Shown here: positions 15,565-23,573 of the stretch, one piece after another | Layout: each line of letters begins with the position of its first letter | Numbering within the stretch: the first letter of the stretch is position 1 | Source: SYAN01 sp049459795 | Lineage (GTDB): Bacteria; Actinomycetota; Actinomycetes; Nanopelagicales; Nanopelagicaceae | DNA length: 64,000 bases | Direction: 5' to 3' | NCBI GenBank assembly: GCA_049459795.1 | Contig: JBMUDS010000001.1 | Span: 1 to 64,000, forward strand | Notes under the pieces: generated by a model | The model's input: only the letters and a program-made list of their open reading frames with translations | Databases searched by the model: none | Told to the model about the DNA's origin: nothing | Position numbers and translations under genes: made by a program

Positions 15565-16702
15565 TCTGATCGGATCGAAGTAAGAGGCTGAGGCCGGCGC
15601 TGGCGATCAGCACGGGAACCAACCAATAAGCGCTCCAAATCCCTACTTGGTCGGATAGTGCACCGACAAGGAATGGTGCGAAACCGATCGCAAGACCTGC
15701 TCCCCAGGCGCTCATGCCGATCGCAAGGTCCGGCTTATCTTGCGCGAAACGGATCAATCGGGTTGAGAAGAGCGTGAATTGAGTGGAAGCACCCAATCCA
15801 GTTGCGAAGAGACCTAAGAGAGCGAGCGGAAGAAGTGTCACATTCCAGAAGAGAAGGAATCCGCCTAATTGCAGCAGCACGAAGAAGAGGGTTCGCGGGT
15901 CGATATCGATCCGGGGAAAGAGTGAGACACCGAACCATCTACCGAGTGCCATACCTGCTGCGAAGCAGAGGACTGCAGTCGTCGCATTTCCATTCGTAAG
16001 ATCGAATCGTTCTCGAAGGAGAGCCGCTGCCCAAAAGACGGTCGAGAACTCCGCTGCGATCGCACATGTGAAACCGATCCATCCGATCCAATAGCGATTA
16101 GTCAACCGACCTCGTTGTGGTCCTGATTCATCCGGCGCATGGATCTCGCCACGATGTGCTTTCGAGTAATGGAAGGCGAGGAGAGCAAGTGGGACAGTGA
16201 CGAGCAGTCCCCAACGCCAGCCAAGTCCTGCTGAAGCAAGCGTTCCGATGAAGATCGTTCCAACGAGATACATCGTCGAGTTGAAACCGTTGGCTTGTGA
16301 AATGGCGATCGCAGAATGCTCTGGGTGCGAGTCATTGAGGAATGTGACGGAGTTATTGATCATCGTCGTGATGCCGAATCCTGCGAAGAGGGATGCGGTG
16401 ATGGTCAGTACAGGTTCATTGAGAAGTGCGAACGATGCGACGCCGAAGATGAAGATCGCCATGCCGATCCACGATGTGGTGAATCGACCGAAACGGTGGA
16501 CCATCCGCGCATTGAGTTGACCGGCGAGGAGGCCAGAGAGACCGAGTGCGGTCCCATGAAGTCCAGCGACGAGTCCACTGGTGCCTTGATCGGATTGCAA
16601 TAAAGGTTGTGCCGGACCGAATCCCCCCATGAAGAGGCCGATGATCCCGAGTTGGGAGGCGACGTACCAGAACTGGCCATCGCGTTTAAATCGTGAACTC
16701 AA
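15545..16702 (-). CDS. MFS transporter
   Basis: A 385-residue major facilitator with about twelve helices. It is less similar to EntS than its convergent neighbour, and the two are not obvious duplicates. A loop between helices 2 and 3 carries a weak motif A (GQLNARMVHRFGR). The TTG start overlaps the serC stop in a TTGA quartet, so the gene is translationally coupled to serC. Coupling suggests a role linked to serine or PLP metabolism, but this is only contextual. Confidence 0.82.
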   Translation of the reverse strand: MSSRFKRDGQFWYVASQLGIIGLFMGGFGPAQPLLQSDQGTSGLVAGLHGTALGLSGLLAGQLNARMVHRFGRFTTSWIGMAIFIFGVASFALLNEPVLTITASLFAGFGITTMINNSVTFLNDSHPEHSAIAISQANGFNSTMYLVGTIFIGTLASAGLGWRWGLLVTVPLALLAFHYSKAHRGEIHAPDESGPQRGRLTNRYWIGWIGFTCAIAAEFSTVFWAAALLRERFDLTNGNATTAVLCFAAGMALGRWFGVSLFPRIDIDPRTLFFVLLQLGGFLLFWNVTLLPLALLGLFATGLGASTQFTLFSTRLIRFAQDKPDLAIGMSAWGAGLAIGFAPFLVGALSDQVGIWSAYWLVPVLIASAGLSLLLRSDQITSRRK

Positions 16703-17832
16703 ACGCGAATCGCTTCGATCACATAATCGATGCAGTGAGTGAGTGCTTCGATATCTGACGGATCGATGGCGGGGAACATGCCGATACGTAGTTGGTTCTT
16801 ACCGAGTTTCCGATAGGGCTCAGTATCGACGATGCCGTTGCTACGAAGCGTCTTCGCGATCGACAGCGCATCGATCGAATCGTCGAAATTGATCGTCGCA
16901 ACCACGTTGGAGCGCATTGCAGGATCCGCCACGAACGGTGTCGCTAGTGAGTGACGCTCTGCCCAGTCATAGATGGTTGATGCCGACTTCGCACTTCTTC
17001 CAGCTGCGAACGAGAGGCCACCGTGGGAGTTCATCCACTCGATCTGATTCGCAAGGAGCCAGAGCGTGATCACGGCAGGGGTGTTGTAGGTCTGATCTAA
17101 TCGGGAGTTCTCGATCGCGATGTTGAGATCCAGGATCGCTGGAGTCCAACGCTCGCTCGCTTTGATCTTCTCTGCACGAGCGATGGCAGCAGGACTCATC
17201 AGTGCAAGCCAGATACCTCCGTCGGAAGCGAATGACTTCTGTGGTGCGAAGTAGTAGGCGTCGAATTCGGTCGCTGATACCTCGAGCCCGCCCGCTGCGC
17301 TTGTGGCATCGACGGCGATGAGTGCGCCATCACTTCCCTTCGGGCGGATGATCGGCATCGCAACACCGGTCGAAGTCTCGTTATGTGTGAGTGCATAGAG
17401 ATCGATTCCGGACTCGACGATAGGAAGTGGGTGGGATCCTGGTTCTGCCTTGATCACCGATGGATCGTCGAGGAACGGGGCAGCCTTCGCTGCTGCGGCA
17501 AATTTCGAGGAGAACTCACCGAAACTCAAATGCTGGGAGCGCTTCTCGATGAGACCGAAGGTGGCGATATCCCAGAATGCCGTGGAGCCGCCATTGCCGA
17601 GTACTACTTCATAATCATCAGGCAGGGAGAAGAGCGATCTCAGTCCGGTGCGAACGCGCCCGACCACATCCTTGACCGCCTTCTGTCGGTGTGAGGTACC
17701 GATGATCTGCTCTGCGTCGGAAAGGAGCGAATCCAAAGCCTCGCGTCTGACTTTGGAAGGGCCACAACCGAAGCGGCCATCCTTTGGTTTGAGTGAATCA
17801 GGGATGATGATCTTCTGCGCAGTATCGGACAC
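16699..17832 (-). CDS. serC: Phosphoserine aminotransferase
   Basis: A 377-residue PLP enzyme that converts 3-phosphohydroxypyruvate and glutamate to phosphoserine, the second step of serine synthesis. The length and the DGRFGCGPSKVRREAL opening match the actinobacterial type. VDATSAAGG precedes the PLP-binding Lys in YFAPQKSFASDGG (about residue 195). The GTG start has TAATCT 7 bases upstream and no Shine-Dalgarno. pdxH, for PLP synthesis, lies just upstream on the same strand and citrate synthase 2 diverges from it; this trio is a common actinobacterial cluster. Confidence 0.95.
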   Translation of the reverse strand: MSDTAQKIIIPDSLKPKDGRFGCGPSKVRREALDSLLSDAEQIIGTSHRQKAVKDVVGRVRTGLRSLFSLPDDYEVVLGNGGSTAFWDIATFGLIEKRSQHLSFGEFSSKFAAAAKAAPFLDDPSVIKAEPGSHPLPIVESGIDLYALTHNETSTGVAMPIIRPKGSDGALIAVDATSAAGGLEVSATEFDAYYFAPQKSFASDGGIWLALMSPAAIARAEKIKASERWTPAILDLNIAIENSRLDQTYNTPAVITLWLLANQIEWMNSHGGLSFAAGRSAKSASTIYDWAERHSLATPFVADPAMRSNVVATINFDDSIDALSIAKTLRSNGIVDTEPYRKLGKNQLRIGMFPAIDPSDIEALTHCIDYVIEAIRV

Positions 17833-17839
17833 GGAGCAA

Positions 17840-17845
17840 AGATTA
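17840..17845 (-). promoter_or_regulatory. -10 box TAATCT, leaderless serC start
   Basis: TAATCT on the minus strand ends 7 bases before the serC GTG, inside the 21-base gap after pdxH, so serC can be transcribed independently of pdxH. Confidence 0.5.
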
Positions 17846-17853
17846 GAGGTAGT

Positions 17854-18498
17854 TCAAGGGTTGAGCCGCATCCATCTCCAGGTATCGGCATCACGGGTGT
17901 AACGGATCCGATCATGGAGCCTTGAATAACGGCCTTGCCAGAATTCGATCGAATCCACTTCCACGACGAAGCCACCCCAATGAGGTGGTCTTGGAACCGA
18001 TCCCTCTTGATACTTCGCTCTCAGTTCCTCGAACCGAACTTCTAGCTCTTCTCGAGAAGCGAGCGGCATCGACTGCTCACTTGCCCATGCTCCGATCTGA
18101 CTCCCGTAGGGGCGGGTGGCGAAGTAGAGCTCTGATTCTGATTCGGGGATTCGATGAGCATGGCCAAGGACGATCACTTGTCGTTCCATCGGATACCACG
18201 GAAAGAGAAGTGAGACCGTGGCATCCCCTTCGATAGCGCGCGATTTACGCGAGTTGTAATTGGTGAAGAAGGTGAAGCCGTCACTACTCACATCCTTCAA
18301 GAGGACGGTTCGCGAAGTGTTATCGCTGGTGCCAAGGACCATGGCATTGGGCTCGACGATATAGGGATTTGCTGCTGCTTCAGCGAGCCAATTCGAGAAG
18401 AGGGTGAAAGGATCGACCGGAAGATGCGCATCGACGAGACCCTCTTCGCCGTAACTGCGTCGCATCTGCGAGAGTCGTTGGCGGAGGTCGTCGCTCAT
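17854..18498 (-). CDS. pdxH: Pyridoxamine 5'-phosphate oxidase
   Basis: A 214-residue FMN enzyme that oxidises pyridoxamine/pyridoxine phosphate to PLP. RTVLLKDVSSDGFTFFTNYNSRK is the FMN-binding region, and the C-terminus (FWQGRYSRLHDRIRYTR...WRWMRLNP) is the conserved family end. An in-frame GTG lies at 18516, but the ATG at 18498 is preferred: TTAGAT lies 6 bases before it, and the residues upstream translate that promoter. It supplies the cofactor used by serC. Confidence 0.93.
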   Translation of the reverse strand: MSDDLRQRLSQMRRSYGEEGLVDAHLPVDPFTLFSNWLAEAAANPYIVEPNAMVLGTSDNTSRTVLLKDVSSDGFTFFTNYNSRKSRAIEGDATVSLLFPWYPMERQVIVLGHAHRIPESESELYFATRPYGSQIGAWASEQSMPLASREELEVRFEELRAKYQEGSVPRPPHWGGFVVEVDSIEFWQGRYSRLHDRIRYTRDADTWRWMRLNP

Positions 18499-18578
18499 GG
18501 GTGTATCTAACGTCACTCAGGTGAGTTTGTCTCTCGGCTGGCTCATGGAGAGAATAGGCCGGTATCCGGAAAGGGAGC

Positions 18579-19694
18579 ATGATGAGCGATTTCAAACCAG
18601 GTCTCGAAGGTGTCGTAGCGTTCGAATCAGAGATCGCCGAACCAGATAAAGAAGGTAGTGCGCTCCGTTATCGTGGCGTCGATATCGAAGACCTCGTCGG
18701 ACGTGTCACTTTCGGAAATGTCTGGGGATTGCTCGTCGATGATGAATTCAATCCAGGACTTCCTCCGGCAGAACCTTTCCCGCTTCCGGTCCACTCCGGT
18801 GATGTCCGAGTCGACGTGCAATCTGCGATCGCGATGCTCGCTCCGGCCTGGGGGTTGAAGCCACTTCTCGATATCTCCGATGATGAAGCACGTGACAATC
18901 TCGCTCGTGCATCAGTGATGGTGCTCTCATATGTCGCGCAGTCCGCTCGTGGAACCTGGCAGCCGATGGTGCCGCAATCAGAGATCGACAAGGCGCACAC
19001 TGTCGTCGAACGGATGATGATCCGTTGGCGTGGAGAGCCAGATCCAAAACATGTACGTGCGATAGATGCCTACTTCGTCTCCGCCGCAGAACACGGAATG
19101 AACGCTTCTACTTTCACGGCACGTGTCATCGCATCCACTGGTGCTGATGTCGCAGCATCACTCTCAGGTGCGATCGGAGCGATGTCGGGTCCACTCCATG
19201 GCGGTGCACCATCACGCGTCCTCCACATGATCGAAGAGGTGGAGAAGAATGGCGATGCGCGTGGATATGTGAAGGGCATCATGGATCGCAAAGAACGATT
19301 GATGGGATTCGGCCATCGTGTCTATCGCGCAGAGGATCCGCGCGCTCGCACGCTTCGTCGAACCGCTAAAGAGTTGGGTGCGCCTCGTTATGAGGTGGCG
19401 CTCGAACTCGAGAAGGCGGCGCTTGCAGAGTTACAGGAGAGATATCCTGATCGTGTCCTTGAGACCAATGTGGAGTTCTGGGCAGCGATCGTCCTCGACT
19501 TCGCCGAAGTCCCAGCTCACCTCTTCACCTCGATGTTCACTTCGGCACGCACGGCAGGGTGGAGCGCTCATATCTTGGAGCAGAAGCGCACCGGCCGACT
19601 CGTTCGTCCTTCGGCACGCTACATCGGCAAAGGTCCGCGTCGCCCCGAAGACGTCACCGGCTGGGATTCCACAGTCAGTCAGTTGCATAGCTGA
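18579..19694 (+). CDS. Citrate synthase 2
   Basis: A 371-residue citrate synthase that condenses oxaloacetate and acetyl-CoA. SGPLHGGAPSRVLHMIEE (about 200-218) and MGFGHRVYRAEDPRA (about 240-255) carry the active-site His residues, and the catalytic Asp lies in the VLDFAEVP region. The short form and the position next to pdxH and serC match actinobacterial citrate synthase 2 (CitA-like). GGGAG lies immediately before two tandem ATGs, so the second ATG (18582) may be the true start. Confidence 0.93.
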   Translation: MMSDFKPGLEGVVAFESEIAEPDKEGSALRYRGVDIEDLVGRVTFGNVWGLLVDDEFNPGLPPAEPFPLPVHSGDVRVDVQSAIAMLAPAWGLKPLLDISDDEARDNLARASVMVLSYVAQSARGTWQPMVPQSEIDKAHTVVERMMIRWRGEPDPKHVRAIDAYFVSAAEHGMNASTFTARVIASTGADVAASLSGAIGAMSGPLHGGAPSRVLHMIEEVEKNGDARGYVKGIMDRKERLMGFGHRVYRAEDPRARTLRRTAKELGAPRYEVALELEKAALAELQERYPDRVLETNVEFWAAIVLDFAEVPAHLFTSMFTSARTAGWSAHILEQKRTGRLVRPSARYIGKGPRRPEDVTGWDSTVSQLHS

Positions 19695-19697
19695 CTT

Positions 19698-19721
19698 TTC
19701 TGAAACAGAATCCTTTATAAC
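19698..19721. promoter_or_regulatory. malE promoter with 13-bp palindromic operator candidate
   Basis: TTCTG-AAA-CAGAA (19698-19710) is a perfect palindrome sitting 5 bases upstream of a good -10 box TATAAC (19716-19721), that is, in the promoter spacer, where a repressor would block polymerase. It begins just 3 bases after the citrate synthase stop codon, so it might alternatively help to end that transcript. Confidence 0.45.
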
Positions 19722-19815
19722 AATCAGGTAAATCGAGGATAAGGCGCGTTCCTTCTTGCCGTTCTTGGCTGCCCTGGAGTGAAATAAGCCATTCGCTATC
19801 GTCGGTGGCGAAGCC

Positions 19816-19831
19816 TTCTCACGTACGAGAA
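19816..19831. promoter_or_regulatory. Second palindrome, at the malE ribosome-binding site
   Basis: TTCTC-N6-GAGAA lies immediately before the Shine-Dalgarno TTAGGAGA of malE. The arms resemble those of the upstream TTCTG/CAGAA palindrome. It could be a second operator or an RNA hairpin affecting malE translation. Confidence 0.3.
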
Positions 19832-19843
19832 ATTAGGAGAAAC

Positions 19844-21094
19844 ATGTTTCTAAAGAAGTTGATCGCAGTCGCCATAGCGGCTGTCCTTGGTGCAGGTGCG
19901 TTCATCGCTCCAGCCCAAGCAGAAGATAAGGAATTGTTGGTCTGGGCTGATGAGACACGTGGTCCGAACCTACAGAAAGTCATCGAAGGTAAGGGCGATT
20001 GGGTTCCTGGTTACAAGGTCACCGTTCGTGCTTTCTCAAGCTTCGATGCACTCAAGACAGCAGTCGACAATGCGACTGATCTCACCGGACCGGACATCAT
20101 CGTCGGCGCGAATGACTGGGTACCGACTGGAGCGAAGAACGGCAAGTTGGCTCCGATCACACTCAGCAATGCAGTGAAGAATCGGTTCACCGCGAACAAT
20201 CTCTTCGATCTCTCATACCAAGGCAAGCTCTACGGCGTTCCACTCGACATCAACAACGTCGCGATGATCTACAACACGAAGATGGTCAAGAGCGCACCGA
20301 AGTCCTTCGGCGAGATGGTCGATTTCTATACCGCAAACAAGTCACGACAGAATCTCGTCGCAGGTCTCTGCATCGCAGGTGGTGGCATGTCATGGGGAGC
20401 TCACTCAGTCCTCTCAGCACTGGGTGGAAACGCTTACAGATTGCGTAACGGCAATGTCGTGACCACAGGCAATCCAGTCCCTGCCGCTTTCGCGAAGAAC
20501 GTTCGTACTTATCTTCTCAACAAGAATGGCAAGAGCAACGGCTTCTTCCCAGCGTCGGATACCGGTTGCAAGGACAACTTCCTTGCTGGCAAAGTCCCAT
20601 TCGCAGTCATCGGTAACTGGGAGTGGAAGGACTATGTATTCAAAGGATTCAAGATGAATCTCATGCCAGTCCCAGGCGTCAAGGCTGGAACATATGGCAA
20701 CATGTTCGGATCCGTCAGTGGTGCGATGCTCACGACCTATGCTGCGAAGCGTGGCGTTGAAGCTGGTGCTAAGGATCTCCTCACCAAGTTCTTCGCTTCG
20801 ACCGAAGGTGCGATCCGCTATCAGTCGGTCGAACTTCGACCACCAGCCGAGAAGGGCGCACAGGGTGCAGACCTGACTGCGGCTCAGGTTGGTTTCGGTA
20901 AGGCTGGAACTTCGGCAGGTATCCCACAGATCGGTGCGATCCTCAATGGAACCACTGGATCAGTCAGTTACTGGGATTCACTGCCAGCCTTCTGGACTGC
21001 GGTACTTGTCGATGGCAAGGCTGCAGCAGCAGAAGCCAAGAAGCTCAATGACATCTTCAAGAAGAACATTGCAGCTGGCGTAAAGGACCTCTAA
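19844..21094 (+). CDS. malE: Maltose/maltodextrin-binding protein
   Basis: A 416-residue extracellular solute-binding protein of ABC family 1. It has a clear Sec signal peptide (FLKKLIAVAIAAVLGAGAFIAPAQA, cleavage near residue 26), then KELLVWADETRGPNLQKV, the typical MalE opening. It would bind maltodextrins outside the membrane and deliver them to MalFG. The ATG at 19844 is used because TTAGGAGA precedes it by a few bases; the upstream in-frame GTG would put a basic segment before the signal peptide. Two Cys residues (GLCIAGG and TGCKDNF) could form a disulfide. A hairpin after the gene should make its expression exceed that of the permeases. Confidence 0.9.
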   Translation: MFLKKLIAVAIAAVLGAGAFIAPAQAEDKELLVWADETRGPNLQKVIEGKGDWVPGYKVTVRAFSSFDALKTAVDNATDLTGPDIIVGANDWVPTGAKNGKLAPITLSNAVKNRFTANNLFDLSYQGKLYGVPLDINNVAMIYNTKMVKSAPKSFGEMVDFYTANKSRQNLVAGLCIAGGGMSWGAHSVLSALGGNAYRLRNGNVVTTGNPVPAAFAKNVRTYLLNKNGKSNGFFPASDTGCKDNFLAGKVPFAVIGNWEWKDYVFKGFKMNLMPVPGVKAGTYGNMFGSVSGAMLTTYAAKRGVEAGAKDLLTKFFASTEGAIRYQSVELRPPAEKGAQGADLTAAQVGFGKAGTSAGIPQIGAILNGTTGSVSYWDSLPAFWTAVLVDGKAAAAEAKKLNDIFKKNIAAGVKDL

Positions 21095-21126
21095 GAGTCG
21101 ATCTAGAGTCCTGAATAAGTGAAGAT

Positions 21127-21163
21127 ACGAGGCCTGCGGGTGGATTCCATTCGCGGGCCTCGT
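21127..21163 (+). terminator. Hairpin between malE and malF
   Basis: A 12-bp stem with one G-U pair (arms 21127-21138 and 21152-21163) and a 13-base loop, followed by GCCTTTCT. It lies inside the operon, so it probably acts as a partial terminator or mRNA stabiliser that keeps malE above malFG, as in many sugar ABC operons. Confidence 0.7.
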
Positions 21164-21186
21164 GCCTTTCTAGGAGCGTCATTCAG

Positions 21187-22725
21187 ATGATGAAGAGTCT
21201 TGCGATTGCGACGGTGATCAAGTACCTCCTTGTCGCCTTCGTGATCTCGATCTTGCTCTTCTTCACTCAGAGCGCTTTCGCTTCGAAAGAGTATGAGATC
21301 GCTGCTTTCCTCGCCTTCTCGATCCTTGCTATCGCGATCACCTATCTGACGAAAGTCTCAGTCCCGCTCAAGTTCTTCTTGCCTGGTCTTCTTTTCCTTG
21401 CAGCCTTTGCGATCGGACCGATCCTCTACACATTGGTGATGTCGGGCTTCCAATATCAGACTGGAAACTACATCTCGAAGGAGCAGGCGATCGAACGTGT
21501 CACTGCTCTCGGCGTCGAGACAGATGATGCTGGAACTACTTTCGATATCCGAGTTGGAAGACTCGAGAATGGTGAGATCGCACTTCTAGCCTCTGATCCC
21601 TTCGTCACCAACCAGTACTTCCTATCGACGAAAGAGACAAGATTGCCGCTGGAGCCGAGTACCCTGGCATTGGATGGTGATGGTCTAGCAACCACTTCGC
21701 CAGGATTCACGGAATTAGAGACTCGAGAGTTTCGACAATTGGAACAAGAGATCCTTCAGACCCGGTTCCGATATGAGAACGAGTTCTTCCTTCAATTGGA
21801 AGGTTCGGATATCGCCGCGGTGAAGCGACAGAAGTTGAGTTACGACGCCACATCCGATGAATTCCGTGATCTCATCACGGGAGATATCTATCGAGATAAT
21901 GGTCGTGGGAACTACGCAAAAGTCGGTGATCTCGAGGCTGTCTTACAGCCCGGATGGCGCTCACCGATCTGGTTCTCTCACTACGTCGATCTCTTCACTG
22001 ATGCCAAAGTACGAGGACCTCTCATCAAGGTCTTCCTCTGGACCGTCATCTTCGCTTCAGTGACAGTGGTGACCCAATTCGCCCTCGGCCTGCTGGTTGC
22101 CATTGCAATGAACAAGGCGATCATCGGACGTCGGGTCTATCGCTCTATCTTTATCCTGCCTTACGCGATGCCGAGCATCATGAGCATCCTGATCTGGGGC
22201 GGAATGTTCGAGACCGAATTCGGTGCGATCAATAATCTCCTCGGAACCGATGTGGCCTGGTTTCAGAATGCCAATTTCGCTCGAGCGGCGGTGATCATCG
22301 TCAATCTCTGGCTTGGATTCCCATACTTCTATCTCGTCTCGAGCGGTGCGTTGCAGGCCATCCCGAGCGAATTGTCCGAGGCTGCAGCGATCGATGGGGC
22401 GAATTCCAGACAGATCTTCTCGAAGATAACGCTGCCTTTACTGCTTCAGATCCTCTCACCGCTCTTGGTCGCGAGTTTCGCCTTCAACTTCAACAATTTC
22501 AATCTCATCTTCCTGCTCACCGGAGGTGGACCACGTAACGATCTCGACGGTGAGATCGCAGGAGCGACCGATATCTTGATCAGTTACACCTATCGGATCG
22601 CCTTCGGTACCAACATCCAGAATCTCGGTCTTGCGAGTGCGATCTCAGTGATCATCTTCATCATCGTCGCAGCAATCAGCCTCTATGGCATCCGTAAGTC
22701 GAAGGTATTGGAGAGCTTCAAATGA
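21187..22725 (+). CDS. malF: Maltose ABC transporter permease MalF
   Basis: A 512-residue inner-membrane permease. It has three N-terminal helices, then a large extracytoplasmic domain (about residues 85-270), then the permease core with the EAA loop EAAAIDGANSRQIFSKITLPLL. The length and the big domain correspond to E. coli MalF (514 residues, P2 domain), whereas many Gram-positive maltose permeases are only about 300 residues and lack P2. In enterics P2 contacts MalE. malG overlaps its stop by 4 bases. Confidence 0.9.
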   Translation: MMKSLAIATVIKYLLVAFVISILLFFTQSAFASKEYEIAAFLAFSILAIAITYLTKVSVPLKFFLPGLLFLAAFAIGPILYTLVMSGFQYQTGNYISKEQAIERVTALGVETDDAGTTFDIRVGRLENGEIALLASDPFVTNQYFLSTKETRLPLEPSTLALDGDGLATTSPGFTELETREFRQLEQEILQTRFRYENEFFLQLEGSDIAAVKRQKLSYDATSDEFRDLITGDIYRDNGRGNYAKVGDLEAVLQPGWRSPIWFSHYVDLFTDAKVRGPLIKVFLWTVIFASVTVVTQFALGLLVAIAMNKAIIGRRVYRSIFILPYAMPSIMSILIWGGMFETEFGAINNLLGTDVAWFQNANFARAAVIIVNLWLGFPYFYLVSSGALQAIPSELSEAAAIDGANSRQIFSKITLPLLLQILSPLLVASFAFNFNNFNLIFLLTGGGPRNDLDGEIAGATDILISYTYRIAFGTNIQNLGLASAISVIIFIIVAAISLYGIRKSKVLESFK

Positions 22726-23573
22726 CGAAGTGGCTCCGTGAGAATCTTTGGCGCCATGTGGTTGCGATCATGGTCGCGCTCTTCGCCCTTTTCCCGCTCT
22801 ATCTCGTCGTGATCTCATCGATCAATCCCACCGGGAGTCTTCAGGTCACCTCATTCATCCCGCGGGAGTTCTCGACCAAGAACTTCGAGATCCTCTTCAA
22901 TGACCCGACCATTCCTTACCTCACCTGGATGAGGAATACGCTCTACATCGCAGGTTTGGTGGCAGTCGTCTCGGTCGTCATCGGAGCATCAGCAGCATTC
23001 GCCTTCAGCAGGTTGCGATTCCGTGGCAAGAAGACCGGGCTGCAGACCCTGCTCTTGGTGCAGATGTTCCCAGCGATCCTCGCGCTCTCCGCGCTCTATG
23101 TGATCATGGAGCGGGTCTATAACTTCGCACCATCGATCGGTCTTGGCACCCAAGCAGGTTTGATCCTGGTCTATCTCGGTGGCGCCATGGGCGTGAATAT
23201 CTGGCTCTTGAAAGGCTTCGTAGATTCGATCCCGATGGAACTCGATGAGGCTGCGAAAGTCGACGGCGCGAGCCCGATGCAAACCTATTGGCTGATCTTC
23301 GTGCCCCTTGCCGCGCCAGTGCTCGCTGTCGTCGCACTCTTGAGCTTCATCGGGACTTTCAACGAGTTCATCATCGCTCGACTCTTCCTCGTCGATATGG
23401 ATCAGAGGACTATCGCGGTCGGACTTCAAGGATTCATCGGCGGTCAATATTCACAGAATTGGGGTCCATTTGCTGCTGGATCGATCATCGCCTCGATTCC
23501 GATCGTGATCATCTTCCTATCCTTGCAACGTTACATCATCAGTGGACTCACCGCTGGATCCGTCAAGGGATGA
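22722..23573 (+). CDS. malG: Maltose ABC transporter permease MalG
   Basis: A 283-residue permease with six predicted helices. The EAA motif EAAKVDGASPMQTYWLIFVPLA (about residue 170) contacts the ATPase. The C-terminus QRYIISGLTAGSVKG matches the family end, which in E. coli MalG reaches the maltose-binding cavity's partner domain. The ATG overlaps the malF stop (ATGA) and the stop overlaps the next start (ATGA). No ATPase gene follows; a shared MalK/MsiK encoded elsewhere is expected. Confidence 0.9.
   Translation: MTKWLRENLWRHVVAIMVALFALFPLYLVVISSINPTGSLQVTSFIPREFSTKNFEILFNDPTIPYLTWMRNTLYIAGLVAVVSVVIGASAAFAFSRLRFRGKKTGLQTLLLVQMFPAILALSALYVIMERVYNFAPSIGLGTQAGLILVYLGGAMGVNIWLLKGFVDSIPMELDEAAKVDGASPMQTYWLIFVPLAAPVLAVVALLSFIGTFNEFIIARLFLVDMDQRTIAVGLQGFIGGQYSQNWGPFAAGSIIASIPIVIIFLSLQRYIISGLTAGSVKG

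Noticed and set aside
14317..16702. The two adjacent MFS genes as an inverted duplication
   Set aside because: They are convergent, but their N-termini, motif A and lengths differ, and they appear to belong to different MFS branches.
23288..23569. A long upstream extension of the intracellular GH13 gene (695 codons in all)
   Set aside because: It shadows malG in another frame. The ATG at 23570 overlaps the malG stop and gives the normal N-terminus of the family.
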